Source of the DNA: Rozella allomycis CSF55
Taxonomy: Eukaryota > Rozellomycota
DNA: 51,174 bases
Reading direction: 5' to 3'
Assembly (NCBI GenBank): GCA_000442015.1
Contig: KE560866.1
Span: 1-51,174, forward strand
A model generated the notes under the pieces. That model saw only the letters and a list, made by a program, of their open reading frames with translations, searched no databases and was not told the origin of the DNA. Below, in pieces: positions 32,706 to 44,334 of this stretch. The translations under genes were made by a program, and so were the position numbers. Within the stretch, counting starts at the first letter, position 1. Each line of letters begins with the position of its first letter.

Positions 32706-34768
32706 ATGGCAGCATCTACTCATCCAAGTTATGCTACAATGATTTATTCTGCTTTTGAGTACAAAAGTACAGATACTCTTCATTATCTGTCTTTGAGGAA
32801 CTTTGTAAAGACACATTTTGGTACGAATTATCTTTCTACCAATCATTAGGGTCTCTATACAACCTCCCTGCTTCTTGGAGTAGAGGACTTTTAAATGCTA
32901 CCAAGAAATTGGCTTCAAGGGGATTTCTGAAAAAGGTTAGGAAGCTTCATTATGAGATTAACCATGATGCTGATTGGGATCATGTTGTCTCACCAGTTTC
33001 CACTTTCATTGATGATGATCATGCTGTTCGAATTCATAAATTAAAGAAGATTAAAGTTGAAAGACCCATTGACCTATGCAGAAATGTCGACAGTGGGGTT
33101 GGAACTGAAGGGGACGTTTATGACGAATCATGGCAAAAACAATCACAAAAATTAGACGATTTGATAAAAGAAATCCAAGAATATGAAACGGTTTTGGGAG
33201 AAGCCAACCAAAAATTACGTTGGAGTCTGGATGAATTGGATGCTGAGAGAAAAGAGAAAGATCGAATCACAACAGAGAAAAATTGCTTGAATAGTAGAAT
33301 TGAAGAATTGATCAAAAGTTTGACTCTGACCAAAGACGAAAATGCAAAATTAAAAAGGTACCAACATGAATTTAGAGTATAAGCCAGCGAACTTGAAAAT
33401 GTCAACCAAAGAAAATTATGTGAGCATAACAAGTTAATGGAAATGGAGAAGAAAATTTCAGATTTGGATGAAATGAATAAAGCTTTGATTAGGTAAATGA
33501 TACCAAAAACATTTGAGAGTGTCAATACTAAGTTAATGGAAGATGTGGAGCAAAAGGATATAGTAATATCCAAAGTAAAAAATGATTATGAAGTGTCGTG
33601 TATTGAAACAAGTACTATACACGAAAATCAACTTGGAGAATTGAAAGCAAAACTTGCACATTGCGAGAGAGAATTGTTAAAAAATGACATGAAATGTGAA
33701 GAATTAAATCAGAAGCTATTAAAGTAACTCAAACGTTATAAATCTAACGAGGGATGTAAGAGAAAAGGAAGAATTACTTGACTTGGTTCTGAAGGTAGAG
33801 AGTGAGAAAGAGATATACGCCAAGAAATCTTCTGATTTTGAAAAATCTTTAATTGAATTGAAAAATGAAAACGATCGTTTGAAGAATGCCGTGCATGAGC
33901 AAGAGGATGAAATCTCCGACCTGAATTCGCTTTTGTCTGGAAAGGAGAAACAATTAAGCAAAAATGAAAATGAAATCTCAGAGTTACAGATGCTCCTCGA
34001 ATCTAATGAAGATTTGAATGCGCAAAATTTAAAGTCTCTTAAAAAGTAAACTTGATCACTTGCTATGAAAAAAGTGAGTTAGGCAAAATGAGCGAAGCAC
34101 ACAACACATTGCTTGAATCCAGCCAAAGTACAGTAATGATGTTTGTACTTGATATTCAGATAAATGATATGAAATTGTTGCTTTCTCAAAAAGATGAAGA
34201 AATTAATAACCTTGTTCTACAAATGCAACAACAAAAGAATCAAATCGAAAACTATGCCAATAATGTACTCACGCAATCTATAAATAATCTCAAAGAAGAT
34301 TATGGCTTAAAGATGCAACAAAAAGAAGATGAATTGTCCAAGAGACATTTGGATGAGTTGAACGATACGAAGAACAAATACGAAGCTATGCTACAAGATT
34401 TGCAAATGAAGCGAGAATTTGAAATCAAGGCTATGATTTTGGACTTTGAGAAGAATGTCGAAACCATCAAAGACACCTTATTGAAGGAGTGTGATCAGAA
34501 AATTAAGAATGAAGTTTCACGCAAAAACCTTGAAAAAGAACAAGAAATTATCAAAGCAAATGAAGAGAGTGAAAAACGAATCAATCAAGTTCGATTGGAA
34601 TTGGAGCGAAAAGTCGAAGAAATTTTGAACGCAAAGTCGCATCAAGAACTGATTCTTTCAGAGGAATTGCATTCCAGTGAAAGGGAAAATGAAAGTTTGA
34701 AATCTTTTATAAATTCTACTGTCGAAGGCTTAAAATCCATAATTTCAACTGCGGAAAAAAACTTATGA
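32706..34768 (+). CDS. Linker-histone (GH1) domain fused to a long coiled coil
   Basis: The start at 32706 gives MAASTHPSYATMIYSAFEYK, the beginning of an H1/H5 globular domain. A 29-nt intron joins it to GSLYNLPASWSRGLLNATKK and LASRGFLKKVRKLHYEI, completing the winged helix. The remaining 520 or so residues are almost continuous coiled coil (heptads such as NQKLRWSLDELDAERKEKD). Six introns (29, 30, 27, 28, 29, 27 nt) give 630 aa. The last (34133-34159) is 27 nt with GT-AG ends and no stop, so it could be retained without breaking the frame; its translation VMMFVLDIQ is out of character for the coil, so I treat it as an intron. DNA binding plus coiled coil suggests a chromosome or nuclear scaffold role (inference). 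Confidence 0.78.
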
Positions 34769-34783
34769 AAGAGCAATAAATAT

Positions 34784-36229
34784 TTATTGGAGATTTTTTT
34801 CGTCTTCGATTTCTTTCTTCTTGCTCAGGTTTACTAAATCCTCAAGAACTCTCGTCTGATTTCCATAAGAATTCTGATTCAGTTCCAGGGAGGCAATCAA
34901 TTGATAATATGTTTTGAATAAATCTTTAACTCTATAATTCGTTCCATATGAGTAAATTACTCTTTGTTATTTATGCCATAATATGAATCGATCATTTTTT
35001 CGTCAACAAGGCCTTCAAATGATGGCTTTGTAGAGGTTTTCCCATCGATCTCTAAAGATTCATCTATTTCCAAATAATTTGTAGAGTTTTCTTCTTGTCT
35101 TTTGCCCTGTTTCGTGGACCTTCTCAATTTCGCTTTCTTTTTCTGAGAGTTGGCAACAGTTTTGTTTTGCTGCAAATTGTTCACCAAAATGGCAGTAAAC
35201 AAGCTTTCTTTTCATGTTGTTGTTAGTTACTTTATAAATATGAATGATTCCAATAGGATAAATGATAAAAGGAAGATGAAAATATTTGTTCCCGGGCTCC
35301 CAGACACCAAGTCGTACCTAAAATATTAACAGATGCTATATACCAATTATCTAAAGTAATTAAAGCAAATAGACGGAAAAATGTTTTTTCGAGTGTTCCA
35401 AAATGATCCGGATCTGTTTCAGCGTACAAATGCCTTCCAATCATTGTAAAAATAACTATAAAATTCAACGAATGAATATACAGAAGACAATAAGAGCCAG
35501 AAAAACAATATTTCCAATAGCCGGTAATGACCTGAATAAAGTTTTCAAAACCATAGACAAGGACTGGATAAACTTTATCGATCTCAGTGACTTTAGAGAT
35601 CTCAACGCTCGTAAAGCTCTAAATAATCTAAGAAATCTGAAAAAATCGGTATTTATCATCCTGGAATTGGACACAATAGACGGAATAAAAAGTGAAACTA
35701 ATGATGAAACAACAATAATAAAATCTATCATTCCATATTAACAAATAACGTTACCAAAAATATTCCATGCAGATTTAAAGTATCTATAATCAAAAATGAT
35801 CATTTTAACAAGCATCTCAGTCAAGTATATACCCAACAGAAAATTGTCCAAGATAGTCAAGTAGAAACTAAGAGTATACATCGCACTAGTAGCTTCCAAA
35901 GCTGTCATTATAGTATTAATAACAATGACCACCATTATGATAGAATCCAGCTTGATTATTTCGGTGACCCTCCACAAATTTCTTTGCAAAGGGTGAGCTT
36001 GGTTCATTCTTGTTTCCAACTCAATTCTTTCATCTTTTTCCATCTTTCCAGTTGTTGATGTCTGCGAAAAGGCAGATATGACCGAATTGTTATCAGACGA
36101 CATTGATTTCATTTCGTCGCCAGTTTCAAGACCTGAATACGACATTGAAGAGCCAAAGAATTCTTCATCTGAGCTAAAGTTGGTACTTTGATATCCGGAA
36201 GGCTTGTGAGACTTGAAACTCCTTGACAT
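34784..36229 (-). CDS. CatSper-like voltage-gated cation channel, single domain
   Basis: The start is ATG 36229 (MSRSFKSHKPSG). Five introns (30, 26, 26, 27, 29 nt) give 435 aa in a closed frame. S1-S3 follow a charged N-terminus (SAWNIFDFIIVVSSLVS is S3). S4 has seven basic residues spaced by three (RFLRLFRALRALRSLKSLRS). S5 ends FFIFTMIGRHLYAE. The pore loop FFRLFALITLDNWY has the filter TLDNW, which fits the TxDxW rule of CatSper. S6 is FIFLLSFILLESFIFINLFT. A C-terminal coiled coil (KTYYQLIASLELNQ) also fits CatSper. Such channels carry Ca2+ in flagella of animal sperm and other flagellates. The gene ends 15 bp from the convergent GH1 coiled-coil gene. A NaChBac-like assignment is the alternative. 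Confidence 0.85.
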
Positions 36230-36313
36230 TTTCAAAATATGGTACTCTTAAATTGTCTATTTTCACAAAGACTTATGAAATGTATTTAAATTTACATATG
36301 GGTGTAATACCAA

Positions 36314-36386
36314 GGCTAGTTGGCGCAACTGGTAGCGCAATCGACTCCAGATCGATAGGTTACAAGTTCGAGTCTTGTACTGGTCA
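36314..36386 (+). tRNA. tRNA-Trp(CCA)
   Basis: Acceptor GGCTAGT pairs with ACTGGTC (two wobble pairs), anticodon arm ATCGA-CTCCAGA-TCGAT carries CCA, T arm ACAAG-TTCGAGT-CTTGT, discriminator A. 73 nt without intron. Confidence 0.95.
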
Positions 36387-36393
36387 TTTTTTT
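36387..36393 (+). terminator. RNA polymerase III terminator of tRNA-Trp
   Basis: Seven T directly follow the discriminator base. Confidence 0.85.
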
Positions 36394-36552
36394 CGCCCTT
36401 TCCGAAAAGGTTGAACTGGCGATTGATCATTTTATCCAGTAGGTTAATTTGTTTATATATCTATTTACAAATAACTTTCTTTAAAAAGTACACATATTGT
36501 GTCAAACATGTAATTTCTTGTTTCAGCAATTTACCAATTTCCAATTCACGCA

Positions 36553-37382
36553 ATGCCATCCACGGAGCTCCCAAAAGTGTCCATAATAGTTCCCACTTAC
36601 AAAGAATGTGCCAATTTGGAGCCTCTAACGCAGCGCATATCAGCGTCACTCGGCAGCATTCCATACGAGCTGATCATAGTAGACGACAACTCGCAGGACG
36701 GCACATCAGAGCTCGCTTCCAAACTGTCCAAAAAGTACCCTCTCCATCTTCTCGTGCGCACCAATGAGCGCGGACTGAGTGGCGCCGTATTGCACGGGTT
36801 CGCAGCAAGCAGGGGCCAGCTGATGATCTGCATGGATGCTGATCTGCAGCACCCTCCAGAAGTACTTGGCGCGATGGTTGAACGGCTTAAAGAGAGCGAG
36901 TTTGTGATTGGCACGCGGTATATGGATGGACTGATGAAAGTTGACGAGGTATGTGGTGTGTTTTTCGGTTGGATAGGTGAGAGTGTTTTTTTCGTGGGAG
37001 ATAGGGATGGCCGGTTTATAGAAGGGTGATATCGCAGGGCGCGAGATTGATGGCGCGGCCGCTGACTGGGATGAGTGATCCGATGACTGGGTATTTTGGG
37101 ATTAGGAGGGATGTGTATGAGAGGGGAGTTCGTAGGGTCAGTGCTATAGGGTTCAAGATTTGTTTGGAGATGTATGTAAAGTGTGGTGTGAAGAAGCATG
37201 CGGAAGTTCCCATTGACTTTGGAGTTAGAGTGCATGGAGAAAGCAAATTGAGTAGCAAAGTGATAGTGAATTATTTGAAGCATTTGATTGAATTGTATTT
37301 GTACAAAATGCCAATAGTAATTGCAATGATCGGGATAATGATATTATACGTGTTGTACATGATATTTAGCAGTATTCAATAA
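36553..37382 (+). CDS. DPM1: Dolichol-phosphate mannosyltransferase, yeast type
   Basis: It makes dolichol-phosphate mannose from GDP-mannose at the ER for N-glycans, GPI and O-mannosylation. A 56-nt intron (36949-37004) joins two exons to 257 aa. GT2 motifs are VSIIVPTYKECANLEPL, ELIIVDDNSQDGTSEL, the metal site MDADLQHPP, FVIGTRYM, and GWPVYRRVISQGARLMARPL with DPMTGYFG. The C-terminus has one transmembrane helix (IVIAMIGIMILYVLYMIF), as in yeast Dpm1; human and fission yeast Dpm1 lack it and need partner subunits. Exon 1 is strikingly GC-rich and its intron is twice the local length. Confidence 0.93.
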
Positions 37383-37494
37383 ACGAGTATTTAATTAACC
37401 CCTTTCCCGTAAAAATCTTTCGGCAATTTCCCAAATTTCTTACCGTCGGATTCTCCAAAGAGTTTTAAAACCCTAAAAATTCCCAAATAGAAAA

Positions 37495-37986
37495 ATGAAA
37501 TACCTGAGAGGTGGATTTAATGTCAGAGGGATAAATCGTGGATTGAGGATCATTAGAGTCAAAGAAAATGATGGCACTCCAAGAAAAAAAAGAACAAAAA
37601 AGGTAGTACAGGTATCGTCAAAAATGACAGACCGGATGACAGATAAAAATTCAGAAAACACTACAGAAGATCAGAACGCGATCGAGTTGAGACATGAACA
37701 TCTGTTTGATGGCGATGATGATATGATCCAACCTGATTCCAATGATTATTCACAGAGACTTGGAGAAGAGCGCAACAATTGGCAAAACGTACAAGAGCAA
37801 GCTATTAGAGAATTAGTGGATTCCAATACCTGCTCTGGTCACATCTGCGGTGTGACAAATTGCAATGAGAATTCCGAGGTTCATTGTACTACGTGCGTGG
37901 ATCATCCAAACTTTTGTCGCGCACACGACGAAAACATCATAAGCTGTATGGTAATAGATACCAAGCAGGAACCATGTGGAATATAA
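37495..37986 (+). CDS. Unknown protein with C-terminal Cys/His cluster, 163 aa
   Basis: Single frame from ATG 37495 (MKYLRGGFNVRGINRGLR). The N-terminus is basic (RKKRTKKVV), the middle acidic. The last 50 residues contain a likely zinc-binding cluster: CSGHICGVTNC, then CTTC-x5-FC-x2-H and ISC. The spacing loosely recalls Cys clusters that accompany KDZ-type transposases or B-boxes, but the match is too weak to name. No introns. Confidence 0.5.
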   Translation: MKYLRGGFNVRGINRGLRIIRVKENDGTPRKKRTKKVVQVSSKMTDRMTDKNSENTTEDQNAIELRHEHLFDGDDDMIQPDSNDYSQRLGEERNNWQNVQEQAIRELVDSNTCSGHICGVTNCNENSEVHCTTCVDHPNFCRAHDENIISCMVIDTKQEPCGI

Positions 37987-38109
37987 ATTAATAAACCGTT
38001 GATAGATAATGGATATTTTAATAAAGGATTATTTAATAAACTTGTATTAAAATCTCAAATCCTTTAATAACTAGTTTCAACTATTTCAAATTCCAATTAA
38101 AAAACTAAT

Positions 38110-41100
38110 TTATTTGTCACTGCTTTGCCTTAATTGAGCCAACTTTTGCATTATGGTTGAATTATCGGAAGAGTCAATTTGAGGAATATCCAAAGTGAAA
38201 GGCTGCGCTGGTGGTTGCAATAGATTGTTTAAATGATTAAAAATAGATTTATCTTTTTCAACATTGGCATCATTGATTTGGGGGAAATTATTAATGTTTG
38301 AAGATTGTATTGGCAGAGATGGAATTTGAACATTGTTTAATCTAGAAGTGAATGGATTTGGCAGCTGAAAAGATCTTTCAGGTTTCGGATCTCTTTTTCT
38401 CTTCTTGTTTGGAGAATCTGATCTAAAGTTAGTTAGCGTTGGTTTAAGAACAATGTCAGATAAATATTCCACTCTTCTAACGAGATATGAATCTTTTGGC
38501 CAAACTAGAATATCATTTTTGATTCCTTCAACGCTTGGTAATTCTGAAATTTCAATGTTTGGTCTAGCTGAATGAAGAATAGAATTTGTTTGAACATGAG
38601 AAACTTTAACGTTTTCTTTTAAAGATAATTTTTCAAAGTAAACTTCATAAAAGGGAAGTTCTTTATCAGCAATTAAAAGATCAAAACGTTGGAACCCATA
38701 ACGAGCAATTCCAATTAAGAAACCCTTGTCATGAATGTGAGGAACCCACCAGTCTGGCAATCCAGCCATTCTTTTCATCATTGAAATAAAAGTAGAAACC
38801 ATTGGATTGTAAATAATACTTTGTCTAACTGTATCCAACAATTGAGCCTTTTTCAACATTCTTCTAGCCTTTTCTGGTGTCAACACATCAGGCGTTATAA
38901 CTTGTTCATCACCAGCCTTTTGTTTAGCTTCATCACCTACAGTATCTGCAGCATCTGTAGTATCTTGAGCCTCTTGTTTAACCTCTTCACCTTTAACACT
39001 CTCTATTTTAACATCTTCACCTTCTACTTTAACTCCTTCTTCTGGCTTTTCAACCTTTTTCTTTTTATCAATAGCTTTCGCAGCAGCTTCTTTAGCCAAT
39101 GGAAGTAACTCTTCAAAAAAGGCATCAAAAACAGCATCAGACTTATTTTTGAATCCATTGAATAACAATCTATACATGTGCCAACTTCTCTTGCCTTGTT
39201 TAATTAAAGGAAATCCATAGTTAGTAGCAACCTTGATGAATTCATTAACATCTCTCTTTGACCATCTTTCTGGATCGTTTCTCTTCTTTTTTGGTTGCTT
39301 GTTTATCTTTTTCTTTTCTTGATTGAATTCTCTCATTACAGCGACAACTATTCTTCTTGTTCTAATGCCTAATTCACTCTTTGATGGCCACTTAAACTCA
39401 CTAGAGTCGGTGACTGTGTTAGAAGCAGTGGTAGTTGTAACTCTTTCACTATCAATATCCATTTCATCATCTTTTAAATCTTCCTCTTTCATGTCTTCCT
39501 CTTTCATATCTTCATCCTCTTCAACCCTCTCATCACCATCGTCACCCTCTTCAACTTCAACTCCCTCCCCTTCAACTTCAACTCCTTCTTCAACTCTCTC
39601 ACTGATTAAATGCTTAAATTTATCATAAAAAACCAATTCAGGATCTCTCTTTATAGTTTCATATTCATTATATCCATGCTTACAAATACCAAAAGCTAAA
39701 GCTAAATCTTCAGTGTGAGTCCACCATGGGACTGGAACATGACCAGGGATTACAGGGAATGAAAAATCATTAAAAGATTTACATTCTTTAAAATTTAATC
39801 TTAAAAGTAACAAATGAATATTAAATAATCTTGTTATAATCAATTTACATCTCTTTTTCAAATGTTCTCTGTATTCTAGTGGAGATTGTTTCAAGAATGA
39901 TCTAAATTCAATCAATTTCTTTCCTTTGACTGTTTTTATCTTTTTAAAGGTTGAAGCATTATCACTCTTCAGTTCACTTGCACCTTCATTGATACCTTGA
40001 GTTGCACCTTCAGACATATCAACGGTACCTATCTCCCTCTCCCTTTCACCTTCTACTTCTACCTCACCCCCTAAATCTCCCCCTTTGATAAAATCACCAA
40101 CAATTTCTTCAAAATTAACCTTCAATTTACTCTCACTCTCACTCAAATGATCCAAACAATATTTAATCAACTGACGACTAACAAGAATCAAATCATTTTC
40201 ATTTCTAAAAGTAAAAGAATCCATAAATTTATCCCATCGTCCAAACCCAAACGTCATCAACTTTTTCTCCAATCTCAATCGCTCTGCAAACGACCACAAT
40301 CGAGGCTTCAAATTATCCTTCTTTTCTTCATAATCTTCCTCTTCCTCTACATTCGAATATTCATCTGAAACTTCACTTAATATCACATCCTTGTCATTCT
40401 TATCTTCTTCTTCAACTTCATTTGGTAGAATATTCTGCAGATTCATTATATTCTTTCTCTGTCTCGGTTCAAACAATATCAATTCTTCTTTTTCAATTGG
40501 AATCTCTACATTAGCCAACTGTGCCCATTTCTCCCAAAATTTAGGATCTTCCAAATCAATATTAATTCCACTGCCATCATTAAACGATGCTTTAGAAAAT
40601 ATAGATCCTTTATTGCTATTCTCATGTACTATTATTTGTGTTCTTCTACTCAATATCTGATCAATATCTTCCTCACAAAACTTTATTGATTCTTCTTCAT
40701 TCTCCATCATCAACCCATAAGCTCCCTTCTTCAACAACGCTTCCACTTGTTTATTCGTCAATTTGCTACTCTCCTCTTCAAAACTCATCTTTTGCAGAAT
40801 AGCTTTATCCAACCCCAACTTCAAACTAGCCTTATCAAACATTTCCCTCTCATATGTATTTCTTGTCAATAATCTATAAATCTTTCATCAATCAAACTAC
40901 ATTCTCTTACTTTGACAGATTTAGTTTGACCAATTCTATGACATCTCGCTTGTGCTTGCAAATCATTCTGTGGATTCCAATCTGAATCATAAATAATCAC
41001 TGTATCCGCACTCGTCAAATTAATCCCAACACCCCCTGCTCTGGTACACAACAGAAACACAAATGAATCTTCTTCCTTGTTGAATCTATCAATAGACGCT

Positions 41101-43099
41101 TGTCTTAAATCTCCTCTAATTCCTCCATCTATTCTCTCATATTTATACCCCTTGCCATTTAAATAATCACTCAATATATCCAAACATTTAGTCATCTGTG
41201 AAAATATCAACACTTTATGTCCATTCTCTTTCAACTTCTTCAATAGTTTATCCAACAACACCAACTTGCCACTAGATTGAATCATCAAATTAAACTGCTC
41301 ATCATAACTCTTCACTCTCGCTTCTTCATTTATTCTCTCTTCAGCTCCCTTGATCAAATATGGATGGATACAACACTTTCTCAACTCCATCATCACATTC
41401 ATCAGATTCGGCATATTATTCCCCTTACATCCCTTTGTAAGAAAATTAAAATTCTTTTCTAATATCGCCCTATAATACTTTTTCTGTGGTCCTGTCAACT
41501 CAACTTCTATTATAGTCTCTTCTTTAACTGGTATACTCTTCTCAACATCCTCCTTCAATCTTCTCAACATATATGGCTTCAACAGTCCTTGCAGTCTCTC
41601 TACATCTTCAGATCTCTTCAAATCTCCAAACTCTCCAATAAACTCTTCTTCACTATTAAACACTTGTGGCTCAAGAAAATTCATCAACGCCCACAACTCT
41701 TCTATCCTATTCTGCAATGGTGTCCCAGTGGCTAGTATTCTATGATCCATCTCATACATCTTCAATGTCTCTGTAATCTTGGATGACTTTGACTTCAATC
41801 TGTGTGCCTCATCTATAATAGCTACTCTCCATGGAATCTGCTTCAAATGTCCAACTCCTGCTATGGCCATCTCAAACGTTGTAATCAATACATTAAACTT
41901 GTACACATCTTCTCTTGTTTCATTCTCATAATAAAATTCATAATCAACTATCATATCCCTCGCTACTGCTCCTCCATGATAAACTACTACATTCATATCT
42001 GTCCAGCCTTTAAACTCTCGCTCCCAATGCGGTATAGTCGACAATGGCGCTATCACAAGAAACGGCCCTCTAATCTTAAATTTTCTATACAATTGATCCA
42101 AAAATGAAACTGATTGAACAGTCTTTCCTAATCCCTAAACTTATTCACTTCAATCACACTTACCATCTCATCTGCTATTATACTCCCCTGGTTCTTCAAA
42201 TAACAAAACATTAACCAATTCAATCCCTCTAATTGATATTTTCTCAATTCATTATCATTCTTAAATCTACATCAATCATCATCTATTCTCATACTTTGGT
42301 GATTGCTCCAACGGTGTCCATGCTGACAACGGTGGTCTACTCCTTTCAACATTATATTCTCCCAAATCTTCACCATTAAAACTCTTTCTTTCTTGAAACT
42401 CTTTAATCCTCTCCTCACTCTCCTCCAATCCAATAATATCACTCTCCTTTTCCCACGTCGCCATATCATATCCCTGCGACTTCCATTTCACCAAATACAT
42501 CTTTTCATTCTCATCAAAATCTAAAACTCGGTCAACAATCACAAAATTCGGGTTGAAATACTCCTCCTCACTTCCAGCCGCATTCCCAAACTTGTTATAG
42601 TACCTATTCACCCTCTGTTGCGCCATCTTATCAATCCCCTTCAACTCCACTATACTCATCCACCGCACATGCACATATGATCTATCCTTTCCTCATCCAA
42701 CCACCTATTTCTTACCTTGAACTTTATCAAAAACCTAGTCTTGCCATCCTCCTCCCTCACCCCCAATATCTTCTCCACAACCCACTTTTCACACCCATCA
42801 GATTCTCTTACCTCATCTCTAAACTCCTCCTCCCGCTTCTTCTTCTTGCGCTGGCCACTCTCCCATTCACTCTCCTCCCCACTCTCAAGCTCCAAACTAT
42901 CATCACTCTCACCCTCACTCTCAAATGGCTCAACCTCACCCTCACTCTCACTGTCAATCACCATCTTTTTATGGCCCCTCTTCTTCACAACCTTGCCTGG
43001 GCTCGTATCATTTCTTTCATCGTTCTCACTACTCAAAACTTGCGCTTTGGTCTTGCCTGCCCCAAAAGAATACAAACTCGCGTCGTCGGCTTCACTCAT
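38110..43099 (-). CDS. CHD-family chromatin remodeller, subfamily III (CHD6-9/Kismet-like)
   Basis: This ATP-dependent nucleosome remodeller has 1624 aa after removal of four introns (29, 28, 29, 29 nt). The acidic N-terminus leads to two chromodomains (first completed across an intron as [13 protein letters not shown]; second [17 protein letters not shown]). The SNF2 ATPase has ADEMGLGKT split by an intron, IIDEAHRLK for the Walker B box, [21 protein letters not shown] and [11 protein letters not shown]. The post-ATPase block [37 protein letters not shown] and [12 protein letters not shown] is the hallmark of CHD7-like proteins rather than CHD1 or Mi-2. SANT/SLIDE-like regions follow ([29 protein letters not shown]), separated by acidic low-complexity tracts. 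Confidence 0.93.
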
Positions 43100-43347
43100 A
43101 AAACCCTTGTATACCCTTGCTGCGAAAACAAAGTCATCTTTGGGTTTTTAGAAATTTCTCAAATTATTTTAAATTCCGAATTCTTCTTTGACACAAATGC
43201 AATAAATTTGCTGTTTCTGCTTTGAGATTTATAAAATACGTGTGAGGCACTGAAGTAATGACGTTTTAAATGTTAATTACATAATATGCAATAAAAAAGT
43301 GTTTCTAAAGAAATATTTAGTTGTTTTATTCATTTCAAAAAGCATAA

Positions 43348-44226
43348 TTAAAAAAGTAGTTTTGACGGCATCGCAATTTCATCAACCTGTGCAGGATCAA
43401 TAACTTCAATACACATAGTCTTGTTCAGTTTCTCCTTGCTCAATTTGCTGTTTCCTCTATTCTTTTTATCATCAATGGGATTAATTGTGGAGGAAACAAT
43501 CGCAGTATAATTTTGAATTGTGAAAACTACAAAAACATACGCTCCCCAGTCAATAACAAGTGCTATCACCAAAGACACAATGCTACCAAGAATCGCTACA
43601 CAAATACGGATACTAACATTATAAAAGAGCTGCTGAATTGTTTTCGCACAAATATCAAACTTTCTTATCATTTTGATATGTCTTAGAGTTGGAATCGCAA
43701 ACATCACCAATGACATGATATACACAATAATTAACATGATCTTTCCTACAGTATTAGACACTATATCATATTCCGTTGAACATTTGCCATTCACAGACAC
43801 ACTATCCACCCTAACAATAACAGAATACGCAATCGACCCATATCCTACCGCAAACATTCCAAACACAAATAGTCTCAACAGCTTTGTAATTCTAGCATCT
43901 TGACTTATTGAAGATGCCTTGCTTATCAAAACAACCGTTGACAGTAGCTGGAAGACAAAATAAAAGGCATCATTAAAGCCAGACATCAAGCTACAGTTAC
44001 CCCCAAAAAGATTCAACGCTGGTACACTTAGGCGGATGATAAACAACAAGTGGTTTAGGAATTGGCTCGCTGATGCCACACATTGAACTATTAGCAATGT
44101 TCGCTTCGGACCGGCAGTTTCACATGAAAATAGTGCCTTTGCATTAAGATATACGTTATGAAGCGATAAAATGAAAAAGGCGCCCAGGAACTCGTGAACT
44201 GTAATGGCGGATGCTTCGCACTGCAT
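43348..44226 (-). CDS. Multipass membrane protein, possible seven-helix receptor
   Basis: ATG 44226 (MQCEASAITVHEFLGAFF) opens 292 aa in one exon. I count seven hydrophobic segments, for example LLIVQCVASASQFLNHLLFI, AFYFVFQLLSTVVLIS, LFVFGMFAVGYGSIAYSVI, IMLIIVYIMSLVMFAIP, IRICVAILGSIVSLVIALVI and a last one ending TAIVSST. The C-terminal tail is basic and cytosolic by the positive-inside rule. Seven helices and a tail fit a G-protein-coupled receptor, but I see no DRY or NPxxY motif, so this is a topology guess only. Confidence 0.6.
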   Translation of the reverse strand: MQCEASAITVHEFLGAFFILSLHNVYLNAKALFSCETAGPKRTLLIVQCVASASQFLNHLLFIIRLSVPALNLFGGNCSLMSGFNDAFYFVFQLLSTVVLISKASSISQDARITKLLRLFVFGMFAVGYGSIAYSVIVRVDSVSVNGKCSTEYDIVSNTVGKIMLIIVYIMSLVMFAIPTLRHIKMIRKFDICAKTIQQLFYNVSIRICVAILGSIVSLVIALVIDWGAYVFVVFTIQNYTAIVSSTINPIDDKKNRGNSKLSKEKLNKTMCIEVIDPAQVDEIAMPSKLLF

Positions 44227-44334
44227 CAATTTAACCCTGGTTGGCAAAAGTCCGAAAAAGACAACCTCAGTTCATAATATAAACATTGAAATGTTATTAT
44301 TTTTATTTATAATAAGTGATTAATGTATTGTCAT

